From assembly GCF_000732945.1 (NCBI RefSeq), contig NZ_CP008944.1:1148553-1212552 (forward strand): a stretch of DNA of 64,000 nt, given 5' to 3'. The DNA is from Corynebacterium atypicum (GTDB lineage Bacteria; Actinomycetota; Actinomycetes; Mycobacteriales; Mycobacteriaceae). The position numbers and the translations under genes were made by a program. Shown piece by piece: positions 8,243-17,126 of the stretch (the stretch's first letter is position 1; each line of letters opens with the position of its first letter). Below the pieces are notes generated by a model. That model was not told the DNA's origin. It made no database searches and saw only the letters and a list, made by a program, of their open reading frames with translations.

Positions 8243-10417
8243 CTACCGGGGGACATTGAACAGAGAGGGTTGATCTTGACTACTTCCACCATGGCGGCTC
8301 CATCCATGGCCACTGAGGCGTGATCGGTACGGATCGCTCGCTTTGCGGTCCGCGGGCTCCATTCGTTCGGACTTCATCTCCGAACCGGCGACGGTAGTCG
8401 CGGGCTCTTGCGCATCGCCGGCACGATTCTGCGCAGGCCGCCGCACTCTCGCCTTACCGTAAGCGCCAGCTCGCCGAGGTGACGCCTTATCGGCCCGCAT
8501 ACTTGTAGCGGCACCCTGAGGCGGCGCTTCGCCGGCTTGACCGCTTGTGTCAGCCCAGCGCGGTGAGGCCTTACTGGTCGGCCCGCTTGTGTCGGTGCCC
8601 TGAGGTGACGCTTTATCGGTGGGAGAGCCCATGCGGGTGCCCTGAGGCGACGCTTCATCGGTAGGCGAGCCCATGCGGGATCGATAATGTCTGGATTCTC
8701 GGCGCCTGATCCGTGCACCGGCAGACTTCTGCGACATAACGGACTCGTTAAATCGGAGCTTGGGGCGTTTCTCCCCAGCTCTCGGCGGATAGGTGTGCCC
8801 TACCCTTCCTGTCTGTTCGTCTCGCTCAGCGTATGGACGGTATATATTCGGATCCCGGTGATCGTTATTATTCATATGATGCCTCCGGCATAGCAACGTC
8901 AAATTGTCTATGAGCGTCGCTCCCCCGCTTGACCAGGGATAAATGTGGTGTACATCGCAATTGATGGCAGGTTCGGAGCATCCGGGGGCGGTGCAGACGA
9001 GCTCGGAAGCGACCAGAGCGATTTTCTGGAGCGCACTCGCGCAGCGCCTGCCTTTTACCGCGGCTAGAGGGTTGCCTTGAGCGTCATGCAACGTAGCAAA
9101 CCCAAGTTCCGTAGCCCCCAAGACCAGAAGGTCGAAGGCGTTCAGTTCAGCGTGGGTATTAGTGGCAAACCGTCGCGAAAGTTCCCCGCCCGGGCTAGCT
9201 AGATCGCGGAGATCATCGACCGTCATCGATACCACGATGGATCCGACGCCATTATGCGCAACAGCTTGGTCAGATGCATAGCGATGCAGCAGACGGAAAA
9301 GTGCATCCGACCGTTTCTGACCGCTCGATCGCTCATCCACTTTGCTGTGGTGGGATCCATCTCCGGCGTTGGCGGGCTCATTTTCGCCGTTTAGTTTTGC
9401 AGACGACCTGGCTCCAGCATTCGCTACCGATGCTCCACCTTCCACGTCAGGACCGCCCTGTGCCCCATCGCCGTGGTCTGGACGAGCAACCTGTCTAAAG
9501 ACGACGTCGAAAAGCGCGAGCATTGCTGGGTAAGCGTAACCGGAGAAATACGCGCCGCCATCGGCATCAATCGTCCCGATTTTAAAGTCGCGCTTCACGT
9601 AGGCCGCCAAGGGATCTTCAGCCTTGTGGTTGGCCTTTTTTACTTGATCTCGCACCCACGTGCGCAGGTCGAAGACCGATCGGAACCTGGCTTCATCCAA
9701 GGCCCGACTGAAAATTTCCTTGTATCCCGGAGACGCGTTGCGCTTGAGGTTGCGGAGTTCAAACGTGATCGCTTGTTGCTTCGCCTCTCCTAGAGGATGG
9801 TCTTTTAGCTTGTTCTGCAGCTCGTCGTGGGCTTCTCGCTCCCGCTCGTAGCACTCTTGGTCCGCGTGATGAGTGGCGCCTTCTTCCGAAGATGAGTAGT
9901 CGGAGCTGTCGTTATCAGTTCCGCTCTCCGCCTCTGTTCCAGCTTCCTCGTTTGCTGGTTTGCTCGCGGTGCCGTCAGTACCGTCGGTACCGGCATCCTC
10001 ACCGCCGAACTCGCCATCATCCGCGCCGGCATCATCACCCTCGTCGTCGCAATTCTCCCCTGCTTTCCGATCAGGGGGCGGGGGAGGCTGTGGCGGGTTA
10101 TAGAGCCGGTTGCCCTCGTGGATAAGCCCCCACGCCTTGCGGTAGGAGATATCGAAAAGCTCGGCAATAAAATCGGCGGGCTTACTCGGGCCAACCAGGT
10201 TGCCGGCTTCTCGTTTGCTCGCCAAGTGGGCAATCAAGAGCTGGAAGTCGGAGGTAGATCTGCATGCGCCAAAGAAAAGCCTTAACGCTGGCAGCCCCTC
10301 ACCCAACTCGCTGCACAAGGAGTCGGGGCTGAATGCGGACATAAATGCTTCCATGGCGTCGCGAGCCGCTTCAGCCTTAGCCAATAGATCTGCACCCAGC
10401 GCGCTGGAACCTGCCAT
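8243..10417 (-). CDS. DUF222/13E12-type HNH endonuclease-like protein
   Basis: A 724-aa protein of the DUF222-HNH family that is common and often multi-copy in actinobacteria. The N-terminal two-thirds is DUF222-like helical sequence, interrupted by a Pro-rich then strongly acidic Ser/Glu/Asp tract at about residues 115-200. The C-terminal HNH nuclease motif reads CTAPGC, CDVHHIYPW and LTLLCRRHH, including the Cys pairs that bind zinc and the catalytic His. It ends in about five 14-residue repeats of the type MGSPTDKASPQGT, encoded by 42-bp units. The start at 10417 is chosen because GGAGGAGGGG lies a few bases upstream; an in-frame ATG at 10441 lies upstream of that site. The biological role of the family is unclear, and mobility or DNA cleavage is inferred only from the HNH motif. 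Confidence 0.87.
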   Translation of the reverse strand: MAGSSALGADLLAKAEAARDAMEAFMSAFSPDSLCSELGEGLPALRLFFGACRSTSDFQLLIAHLASKREAGNLVGPSKPADFIAELFDISYRKAWGLIHEGNRLYNPPQPPPPPDRKAGENCDDEGDDAGADDGEFGGEDAGTDGTDGTASKPANEEAGTEAESGTDNDSSDYSSSEEGATHHADQECYEREREAHDELQNKLKDHPLGEAKQQAITFELRNLKRNASPGYKEIFSRALDEARFRSVFDLRTWVRDQVKKANHKAEDPLAAYVKRDFKIGTIDADGGAYFSGYAYPAMLALFDVVFRQVARPDHGDGAQGGPDVEGGASVANAGARSSAKLNGENEPANAGDGSHHSKVDERSSGQKRSDALFRLLHRYASDQAVAHNGVGSIVVSMTVDDLRDLASPGGELSRRFATNTHAELNAFDLLVLGATELGFATLHDAQGNPLAAVKGRRCASALQKIALVASELVCTAPGCSEPAINCDVHHIYPWSSGGATLIDNLTLLCRRHHMNNNDHRDPNIYRPYAERDEQTGRVGHTYPPRAGEKRPKLRFNESVMSQKSAGARIRRRESRHYRSRMGSPTDEASPQGTRMGSPTDKASPQGTDTSGPTSKASPRWADTSGQAGEAPPQGAATSMRADKASPRRAGAYGKARVRRPAQNRAGDAQEPATTVAGSEMKSERMEPADRKASDPYRSRLSGHGWSRHGGSSQDQPSLFNVPR
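8469..8678 (-). repeat. 42-bp coding tandem repeat in the HNH gene tail
   Basis: About five 42-bp units encode 14-residue Pro/Ser/Thr-rich repeats. The two units at 8595-8636 and 8637-8678 are nearly identical; those further downstream in the gene are increasingly diverged. The phase is a multiple of three, so changes in copy number would keep the frame. Confidence 0.75.
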
Positions 10418-10750
10418 GTCCCCTCCTCCCCGAAAACTCACCAGGCACAGTGCCCGCCGAGGTCCTACCCACCTGAACGCCAGACCGTGCGTGACTAGTT
10501 GCCTACCCTCACTGGGTCGGGCTCCAGAGTGGTCCTAAAAATCAACTAACTTCAGCATAGCTTATATTTTCGATTGCGCAAGCCCGCGGCCGAAATTATT
10601 TCTATGCAATAGCTCACACTAAACCCGCCTAACTGCACTGAACCGCCATATAGCATGCCGGCGTGACCAAGACTCAACCTCAGGGGAAGAACATGTGTTC
10701 TACTCACTCCGCGCGCCCCATACGCTCAAATAAATCGCTAACCTGGCAGC
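10418..10750. other. Divergent intergenic region, no gene
   Basis: This region separates the minus-strand HNH gene from the plus-strand reductase. The part at about 10535-10580 is AT-rich (AGCTTATATTTTCGATTG) and likely carries promoter elements. I see no coding signal or repeat. Confidence 0.4.
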
Positions 10751-12217
10751 ATGACCGACACGACGCACACCCACGAACAACCACAGACGCGAGACATCGA
10801 CGTCGCCGTATTCGGCGCAACCGGCTACATAGGCCGCCTTATATCCTCTTACCTGGCTCGCAACCACCCTGAGCTCACTATCGCGATCGCCGGCCGGGAC
10901 ACGGGAAAACTAAGCCGAGTACGTGCGGATTTAGACCAGGAAAGCCCCCTTGCATCCCCCTACCCTGTGATTATCGTCGACGCATTGGATCGTGAAGGGC
11001 TCGATGATCTTGCCGCCCGCAGCCGCGTCGTCTTGAGTACCGTAGGGCCATACCTCGATTTTGGGGCTGAGCTCATTGCAGCGTGCGTAGAGCACGGCAC
11101 TGATTACGTGGACCTGAGCGGAGAAGCGCCATTCGTCGCCCAGAACGCGCGCAGGCACCACACGCGCGCGTTATGTACCGGGGCCCGGATTGTCAGCGCC
11201 TGCGGCTTTGACTCCGTGCCTTCAGATATTGGCTTGCTCGCAGCGCATCTAGCTGCGGCAGAGCACCCAGAGGATGGTCCGATCACGCAGGCTACAATGC
11301 TCGTCCACAGGCTCCGCGGAGGCCTGTCCGGCGGCACCATTGCGAGTATGCGCGGTGTCGCGAAGCGTGCGCAGCGAGACCCTGAACTTGCCGCGATGCT
11401 TGCCGACGCCCTCTCACTCACCCCCGCGCACACCGGCGAGCAGGATAGGATTTCGGCACCGAACGGGGGTGAACACCCCGAGGCTTGCCACCCGGCTGCT
11501 GAAGATTTCACCATCAGCTGGGATGGCGCTATCGACGATGCTGTCGTCTTGGATCTTGCCGAGCAACGCGTAGATGGGCTTGCCGGCTTTTGGGCCGGGC
11601 CGTTTTTCATGTCGCCCTTTAACACCCGCGTGGTGTACCGCTCGCAGGATCTGTTTGCCCAAGCCCATCGGGGAACTCTTGGAAGCAACCACCTCGAGGA
11701 GAATGGCAAGAACGCCAAGTCAGCCGGCGAATTCACGCAGACCAATGCATTTTCCTACCGCGAAGGCATTCTTACTGGGCGCGGATTGCCGGGCCAGCTG
11801 AAAGCTCGCCTGGTACAAGCGGCAACCAAGGCTGGTCTCGGGCTTTTGGCCGTGCCAGCATTGGGCCCGATTTTGGACCGCCTGTTGCCCGCGCCCGGCG
11901 AAGGTCCGAGCGAGCAAGAGCGTCTATCCGGAGGTTTTATCGTGGTCCACTACGCACGCACGGCCCACGGAGGGCGTTACGAGTCGACCGTTTGCGCCGC
12001 TGGGGATCCTGGCTACCAGGTAACGGTGACGATGATTGCTGAAGCTGCCGTTGAGCTACTCGCCACACGCCCCACCTCGGAAGCGCCGCGGGTAGAGAGG
12101 GAAAACCTCCTGGATCCCCTGCCCGCGGGTGTGCTGACACCTGCGACCGCACTGGGGGCTGGGTACATCCGGCGGCTACGTGGGTGCGGTGTAACGATCG
12201 AAGCGCATCGTGTTTAG
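10751..12217 (+). CDS. Saccharopine dehydrogenase-like NADP-binding reductase (trans-acting enoyl reductase family)
   Basis: A 488-aa protein with an N-terminal nucleotide-binding motif AVFGATGYIGRLI at residues about 19-31, followed by IAIAGRD and the conserved VDLSGEAPFV and ACGFDSVPSD blocks. These are typical of the saccharopine-dehydrogenase-like family that includes the mycobacterial trans-acting enoyl reductase. The corynebacterial members are uncharacterised, so lipid reduction is inferred from the family and lysine degradation is unlikely. It is monocistronic, convergent with the thioesterase gene. The start at 10751 has no clear Shine-Dalgarno sequence. Confidence 0.85.
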   Translation: MTDTTHTHEQPQTRDIDVAVFGATGYIGRLISSYLARNHPELTIAIAGRDTGKLSRVRADLDQESPLASPYPVIIVDALDREGLDDLAARSRVVLSTVGPYLDFGAELIAACVEHGTDYVDLSGEAPFVAQNARRHHTRALCTGARIVSACGFDSVPSDIGLLAAHLAAAEHPEDGPITQATMLVHRLRGGLSGGTIASMRGVAKRAQRDPELAAMLADALSLTPAHTGEQDRISAPNGGEHPEACHPAAEDFTISWDGAIDDAVVLDLAEQRVDGLAGFWAGPFFMSPFNTRVVYRSQDLFAQAHRGTLGSNHLEENGKNAKSAGEFTQTNAFSYREGILTGRGLPGQLKARLVQAATKAGLGLLAVPALGPILDRLLPAPGEGPSEQERLSGGFIVVHYARTAHGGRYESTVCAAGDPGYQVTVTMIAEAAVELLATRPTSEAPRVERENLLDPLPAGVLTPATALGAGYIRRLRGCGVTIEAHRV

Positions 12218-12247
12218 GCGGTCAGTCTGGGGGGCTGGCAAAGCGCT

Positions 12248-12688
12248 CTAGCCGTACTGTGTCATCGTGCGCAGCTGGCCGTGGGCGAGGAGGTGCGCGG
12301 CGTCATCAGTGATGCGCGCCTGCCAGAGCTGTGTGCGCTTGCCCACCTGCAGCGGAGTCGCGCTGGCGCGCAGAAGCCCCGAGCGAGTCGAGGCGATGAA
12401 GTCTGTGGAATTGGTCATGCCGACCACCAGCTTGCCGGTAGCCAGCAACGCTGCGGTAGAGCCGACGGATTCGACCAGTGCCGTATATACCCCTCCGTGG
12501 ACCAGCCCGGCAGGTTGCAGGTGCCCGCTGCCGACCTCCAGCTCTGCCTCCACATGCTTTGGCCCCAACGCTACGTACCGGATCCCCAGGGTGCGCTCGA
12601 GGCCGTAGAGATCCTCGTTGACCTGCGCCAGTTCCTCATCGTTGAGGTCGCGTTGTTGCGCCTTGTGATACAGCTCGAGTAGTCGCAT
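12248..12688 (-). CDS. PaaI-type hotdog-fold thioesterase
   Basis: A 146-aa hotdog-fold protein that would hydrolyse acyl-CoA or aryl-CoA thioesters. The key stretch is GLVHGGVYTALVESVGS, where the HGG loop and the following acidic residue form the active site of the PaaI/4HBT family. The C-terminal strand region TQLWQARITDD and HLLAHGQLRTM fits the fold. The open frame extends upstream, but the ATG at 12688 gives the normal family length and has a TAGTCT-like -10 element just before it, so it is preferred. It lies divergent from gnd, an arrangement I believe is conserved in corynebacteria. The substrate is not known. Confidence 0.87.
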   Translation of the reverse strand: MRLLELYHKAQQRDLNDEELAQVNEDLYGLERTLGIRYVALGPKHVEAELEVGSGHLQPAGLVHGGVYTALVESVGSTAALLATGKLVVGMTNSTDFIASTRSGLLRASATPLQVGKRTQLWQARITDDAAHLLAHGQLRTMTQYG

Positions 12689-13014
12689 AGCGGTAAAGAC
12701 TAGCGCGAATATCGTTCGGGCGGGGCAACTAGTTAGGAGGCACGCCCGGCCGGTGAAGGTATCCGGCGCTGCTAGCGACGCAGGCACCGTGGCCTGATCT
12801 GACAAGCACCGTAGCTTGATACGACAAGCGTGGCCTGATCACGCAGGCACCGGCGCGCTAAGGGCTCCAGCCACAATCACCACCGGAACCTCTACCGGGG
12901 CAGGCAGGCACCCGCGCGCATAAGGGGTCCAGCCCGCTTAGTTGCACTTTCGGCTTTGGGTAATTTCTGGCAACCGGCGTTGTCCACCGCCCTCACACCA
13001 CTACGATTGGACGC
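12689..13014. other. Divergent promoter region with an imperfect direct repeat
   Basis: This is the spacer between the thioesterase gene and gnd. It contains a degenerate 30-bp direct repeat at 12843-12872 and 12904-12934 (GCAGGCAC, CGCGCG and TCCAGCC in common), plus shorter repeats of TGGCCTGATC at about 12790-12840. No gene is visible. Confidence 0.5.
12980..13007 (+). promoter_or_regulatory. gnd promoter, probably leaderless
   Basis: TTGTCC at 12980-12985 and TACGAT at 13002-13007 are separated by 16 bp. The -10 box ends 7 nt before the ATG at 13015, so transcription would start at or next to the A of the start codon. No Shine-Dalgarno sequence is present, consistent with a leaderless mRNA. 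Confidence 0.5.
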
Positions 13015-14508
13015 ATGACTAACCCCGCTCATTCCTCGCAAGATGCCACCGGATCCTCGGCGGCGACCGGCTCGGCGCAGATCGGCGTCGTCGGCCTGGC
13101 CGTCATGGGCTCCAACCTGGCCCGCAACTTCGCGCGCCACGGTCACACCGTAGCGGTGTACAACCGCACCACCGCCAAGACCGATTCCTTCATGGAAAAC
13201 CACAGCTCAGAGGGCAACTTTGTGCCCTCGGCGACGATCGAAGAGTTCGTTGCCTCGCTGGAAAAGCCGCGTCGGGCAGTCATCATGGTGCAGGCGGGCC
13301 GCGCGACCGACGCCGTGGTCGACCAGCTGGCGGACGCGATGGAAGAAGGCGACATCATCGTCGACGGTGGCAACTCCCTGTTCACCGACACCATCGAGCG
13401 CGAAAAGAAGATCCGCGCCCGCGGCCTGCACTTTGTGGGCACCGGCATTTCCGGCGGTGAAGAGGGTGCGTTGAACGGCCCGTCGATCATGCCGGGCGGG
13501 ACGGAAGAATCCTACAAGTCGCTCGGTCCCCTGCTTGAGTCCATCTCCGCGCACGTGGATGGCGAGCCCTGCTGCACGCACATCGGCGAAAACGGCGCCG
13601 GCCACTTTGTCAAGATGGTGCACAACGGCATCGAGTACGCGGACATGCAGGTCATCGGCGAGGCCTACCAGCTTCTGCGCCACGGCGCGGGCATGGAGCC
13701 GGCCGAGATTGCAGACGTGTTCAAGGATTGGAACGACGGCGACCTCAACAGCTACTTGATCGAAATCACCGCCGAGGTTCTCGGCCAGGTGGACGCCGAG
13801 ACGGGCAAGCCGTTTATCGACGTCGTGGTGGACGCCGCAGGCCAGAAGGGTACGGGCCGCTGGACGGCGAAGGAGGCTCTCGATTTGGGCGTCGCCGTCA
13901 CCGGGATTGGCGAGGCAGTCTTCGCCCGCGCCCTGTCTTCCGCCACCGCGCAGCGCGAGGCTGCCCAGGGCGAGTTGCCCTCTGGCGCGGTAGCCACCTT
14001 CGAAGACCTGGGAGTAAGCCGGGAGGACTTCATCGAAAACGTTCGCCGCGCGCTCTACGCCTCTAAGCTGGTGGCTTACGCGCAAGGCTTCGATGAGATC
14101 GCGGCGGGCGCGAAGGAATACGGCTGGGATATTGATCCACGCGATCTGGCCCGGATCTGGCGCGGCGGCTGCATCATCCAGGCGAAGTTCTTGAACCGCA
14201 TCGTCGAGGCCTACGATCGCGACGCCCAGTTGCCGTCACTGCTCCTCGACCCCTACTTCAAGGAGCAGATCGCCGATTCCGTAGACGCCTGGCGCAAGGT
14301 CGTGGTCGCGGCCACGCAGCTGGGTCAGCCGGTGCCCGTCTTTGCCTCTTCGTTGAGCTACTTCGATTCGCTGCGGGCCAAGCGGCTCCCGGCCGCGTTG
14401 ATTCAGGGCCAGCGCGATTTCTTCGGTGCGCACACGTACCAGCGCGTGGATAAGGAGGGGACCTTCCACACGCTCTGGTCCAGTGATCGCTCCGAGGTAG
14501 AGGCCTAA
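13015..14508 (+). CDS. gnd: 6-phosphogluconate dehydrogenase (decarboxylating)
   Basis: Gnd oxidises and decarboxylates 6-phosphogluconate to ribulose 5-phosphate with NADP in the oxidative pentose phosphate pathway. The 497-aa protein has the NADP fold GVVGLAVMGSNLARN with YNRTTAKTD after strand 2, GISGGEEGA, the catalytic lysine and asparagine region HFVKMVHNGIEYADMQ, and the C-terminal YFDSLRAKRLPAALIQGQRDFFGAHTY that completes the partner's active site. The length is close to the family norm of about 470-490. The N terminus has a ~20-residue Ser/Ala-rich lead. A hairpin immediately after the gene ends the transcript. Confidence 0.97.
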   Translation: MTNPAHSSQDATGSSAATGSAQIGVVGLAVMGSNLARNFARHGHTVAVYNRTTAKTDSFMENHSSEGNFVPSATIEEFVASLEKPRRAVIMVQAGRATDAVVDQLADAMEEGDIIVDGGNSLFTDTIEREKKIRARGLHFVGTGISGGEEGALNGPSIMPGGTEESYKSLGPLLESISAHVDGEPCCTHIGENGAGHFVKMVHNGIEYADMQVIGEAYQLLRHGAGMEPAEIADVFKDWNDGDLNSYLIEITAEVLGQVDAETGKPFIDVVVDAAGQKGTGRWTAKEALDLGVAVTGIGEAVFARALSSATAQREAAQGELPSGAVATFEDLGVSREDFIENVRRALYASKLVAYAQGFDEIAAGAKEYGWDIDPRDLARIWRGGCIIQAKFLNRIVEAYDRDAQLPSLLLDPYFKEQIADSVDAWRKVVVAATQLGQPVPVFASSLSYFDSLRAKRLPAALIQGQRDFFGAHTYQRVDKEGTFHTLWSSDRSEVEA

Positions 14509-14521
14509 GCGAAGGCTGTTG

Positions 14522-14551
14522 CCCAGCGCGCACCTGCTCGCGCTGGGTTGC
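14522..14551 (+). terminator. Terminator-like hairpin after gnd
   Basis: CCCAGCGCG at 14522-14530 pairs perfectly with CGCGCTGGG at 14539-14547 around an 8-nt loop, followed by TTGCTT. It begins 13 nt after the gnd stop codon. A second hairpin (CCTCGCC at 14667-14673 with GGCGAGG at 14692-14698, then TTTTT at 14703-14707) lies further on and may act as a backup. Confidence 0.65.
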
Positions 14552-14767
14552 TTCCACGGCGGGTTGCTTTCCAGCCGGGAAAGCGCTTCTCGCTTTATGG
14601 TCCGCCCTGGCCGCACTTGCAAATAAGCGCTTCTAGATGAGGTCTAGATGAGGTCGGCGGAATCGACCTCGCCGGCCCCGCCGCCGTACGTGGCGAGGCC
14701 GGTTTTTCACGCGTGCTGAGGCTTGGGGCGGTGCGCGAGGCTTGACCGCTTGGTCTGGCCGTGTGAG

Positions 14768-14856
14768 TGTCACAGAGGTCGACATGGTTGCCCACCCGGT
14801 TCGGCCTAGCTGGGCAAACGCTAACCCCGACCACGACGGTGTTGACCTCTGTGACA
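14768..14856. repeat. Palindrome-ended element, diverged copy A
   Basis: Outer arms TGTCACAGAGGTCGAC (14768-14783) and GTTGACCTCTGTGACA (14841-14856) are inverted repeats. The ends match the two near-identical elements at 55221-55310 and 56473-56562, but the internal ~57 bp is different. It lies in the 640-nt gene-free stretch between gnd and the pilus operon, where I see no gene. Confidence 0.8.
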
Positions 14857-15040
14857 GGTTGATGGCGCCGCAAACGGCTAAAGCCACCATCCAGCCTGAG
14901 GCGACCCAGCAAGTTGTGGCCTCGAGCCTGCGGCGGCTAGATAGTTCGGTCCCCAGGCCCCGCGCCAACTTGGCAGCTCACCGGCTCCGACCCGCGCAGC
15001 CGGACAAACAGAATACGCGCGCCTTACATCCAGGTAGTTT

Positions 15041-15068
15041 TTGATAACTACTTATCTTGCTCTAATAT
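15041..15068 (+). promoter_or_regulatory. Pilus operon promoter
   Basis: TTGATA at 15041-15046 and TAATAT at 15063-15068 with a 16-bp spacer form the best -35/-10 pair in this stretch, in AT-rich DNA just before spaA. A start near 15075 would give a leader of about 77 nt. The -35 box overlaps the inverted repeat TAGTT...AACTA (15035-15050), a possible operator. Confidence 0.55.
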
Positions 15069-15151
15069 TTGCAGAACGTTTCCTAGATCAATCTTGCGGG
15101 CCACCCACCCTCACAGTGGCCTGTATATATTTGAGCAGTCGAGGATATCCG

Positions 15152-16966
15152 GTGGAAAGTGTTCGTATCTGTGCAGCCGTGGCGTTGGTGGCGGGACTAG
15201 GGCTTAGTGCCTCGGTTGGGCTCGCACCTGAACCCCTGCAGGATACGGGGTTAGTGGCGGCTGCCCAGGCCCAGGAGCCCAACGTCGCTCCTTCGGGAGC
15301 GATCCCGTCGGGCGGTAATAGCTTGACCATTCATAAGTACGACGGTGATACCGGGACGTCTCGGGATGACGGCCTGCCCAAAGGTGCCGATGCGCTGAAC
15401 GGACACAATCCACTTGAGGGCGTGACGTTCCACCTGTTCAAGCTGGACATCTACGAAAATAAAGAAGGCGCGCCCACGAAAGTAGATTTAACCACTAACG
15501 CCGGCTGGCAGGCCCTGCAGGGCATTAGCATGAGGGACTTGCGGGAGGCGCTCTTTGAGGGCCCGGAGATCGTCGAGAACATACAAAGCGGCCCCGTGAC
15601 CGTGGGCGAGGGTGAGGGCGCCTATCAGGTTACGGTCACCGAGGTGAAGGGCAACCAGGCCGGCGACGAGGCGGCGGCTCAGGCGGAAAGCGCCCAAGGC
15701 TCCGGGCAGAAGACGGGTGCTGACGGCGCGGCCACGTTCAGCGGATTGGACACGGCCGTGTACATGGTGGTCGAGGAGACGAACCCGCGGCCGACCGGCG
15801 TGCAGGGTGCGGTGGCCCCCGCGGCGCCGTTTATCACCACTGCCCCGATCACGCACCCGACAGAGCGCAACGGATGGCTGCAGGATATCCACGTCTACCC
15901 GAAGAACCAGGTATCCGACGTCCAGGCCAAGAAAGCCGTGGTGGGCGACGATCAGTCGCTGGACGTCTTCCAGCAGGCGCACAACTCCGGCGAGTACATG
16001 AAGTACCAGATCACCGCCGGCGTGCCGAGCGCTGTCACGGCGTACTCGGTGACCGATAAGCTCCCGGCCAAGCTGGGCGAGGCGCAAGACTTCGTAGTCA
16101 AGGCTGGAGACGAGACTTTGGCCGAGAACACCGACTACTCGGTGACTAAGTGGACTCTGGGCGCAGAGAGCCAGCAACAGCACCTCTTCCGCGTGGACCT
16201 CAACGAAACGGGCGCCACGAAGGCCCGCGGCAAGAACCTCACCGTGGAGTTCCGAGCCAAGGTGGCCGATGGTCTCGCCGCCGGCACGTCGCTGAGCAAT
16301 ACCGCCTGGGCCCGCCCCGGCGCCCCGCTCGTCGCAGATCCGGCCGGCACCAACTGGGACCCGGCCAACGGCAACCTCGCCGGCGTGGCCACCAACGAGG
16401 TCACCTCAACCTACGGCCAGGTCAACCTCACGGTGAATCCGGCCGAGGGTGAGACGAACGTGCCCAGCGGCGCGGAGTTCGGCCTTTTCCGCTGCGACGC
16501 GGACGGCAACGTGGTCGGCGCTGACGGCCAGGCCGTGGGCAACACCCCGGATGCCGTCGAGAATGCCGCGCTGAGCCTCGACGGCAACAAGGCGGTCACG
16601 CTGACCAACCAGGCCGACGCCGCCTTCACCACCGCGATGTTCCCGGGCGTGCACCTGACCAATCAGGCCCCCGGCGAGAACGGTGCGACGAACCAGACGG
16701 ATGTCTGGAACAACGTGGGCTCGACCTTCTGCCTCGTGCAGACCAAGGCCCCCGAGGGCTACGTGCCGCTGGCCGAGCCGATCACCGTGGAGAACTTCGG
16801 TGACACTGACACGCAAGGCAACGTGACGATCAACTTGGTCAAGGCCAACGCCGGCTTCCAGCTGCCGCTGACCGGTGGTATGGGCATCGTGGCCATCGTG
16901 GTCGTGGGCCTGGCGGTGGCCGGCGGCGGCCTGTGGTGGGTCCGCCGCGATAACGCCACCGCCTAA
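15152..16966 (+). CDS. spaA: Major pilin, SpaA-type, LPLTG-anchored
   Basis: This is the shaft subunit of a sortase-assembled pilus, 604 aa from the GTG at 15152. That start is chosen because GAGG lies 7 nt upstream and the signal peptide (VRICAAVALVAGLGLSASVG, ending near AAQAQ) begins there. The pilin motif WLQDIHVYPKN carries the crosslinking Lys251. An E-box-like YMVVEETNP occurs before it, and a second variant, FCLVQTKAPEGY, has Q where E is usual. The sorting signal LPLTG is at 571-575, followed by a membrane span and RR. Ig-like CnaA/CnaB domains are expected between. The subunit would be polymerised by the sortase encoded next. Confidence 0.92.
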   Translation: MESVRICAAVALVAGLGLSASVGLAPEPLQDTGLVAAAQAQEPNVAPSGAIPSGGNSLTIHKYDGDTGTSRDDGLPKGADALNGHNPLEGVTFHLFKLDIYENKEGAPTKVDLTTNAGWQALQGISMRDLREALFEGPEIVENIQSGPVTVGEGEGAYQVTVTEVKGNQAGDEAAAQAESAQGSGQKTGADGAATFSGLDTAVYMVVEETNPRPTGVQGAVAPAAPFITTAPITHPTERNGWLQDIHVYPKNQVSDVQAKKAVVGDDQSLDVFQQAHNSGEYMKYQITAGVPSAVTAYSVTDKLPAKLGEAQDFVVKAGDETLAENTDYSVTKWTLGAESQQQHLFRVDLNETGATKARGKNLTVEFRAKVADGLAAGTSLSNTAWARPGAPLVADPAGTNWDPANGNLAGVATNEVTSTYGQVNLTVNPAEGETNVPSGAEFGLFRCDADGNVVGADGQAVGNTPDAVENAALSLDGNKAVTLTNQADAAFTTAMFPGVHLTNQAPGENGATNQTDVWNNVGSTFCLVQTKAPEGYVPLAEPITVENFGDTDTQGNVTINLVKANAGFQLPLTGGMGIVAIVVVGLAVAGGGLWWVRRDNATA

Positions 16967-17126
16967 GGCGGCGTTGCGGCCGCCAGGCTGCGGCTCGCCG
17001 CCAAGCCTGTGCCTGTCCTACGAGGCCTCCGGGATCCCTGCCGGGGCCCGCAGAGGCATAGGCCCAGGCTGCAATAGACGCCAATAAGCACCAATAAGTA
17101 CATCTTTGTTGAGGTTGTAGAGGGAG

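Noticed and set aside
13207..14085. Minus-strand gene opposite gnd
   Set aside because: Shadow frame of gnd; no start signal or family similarity.
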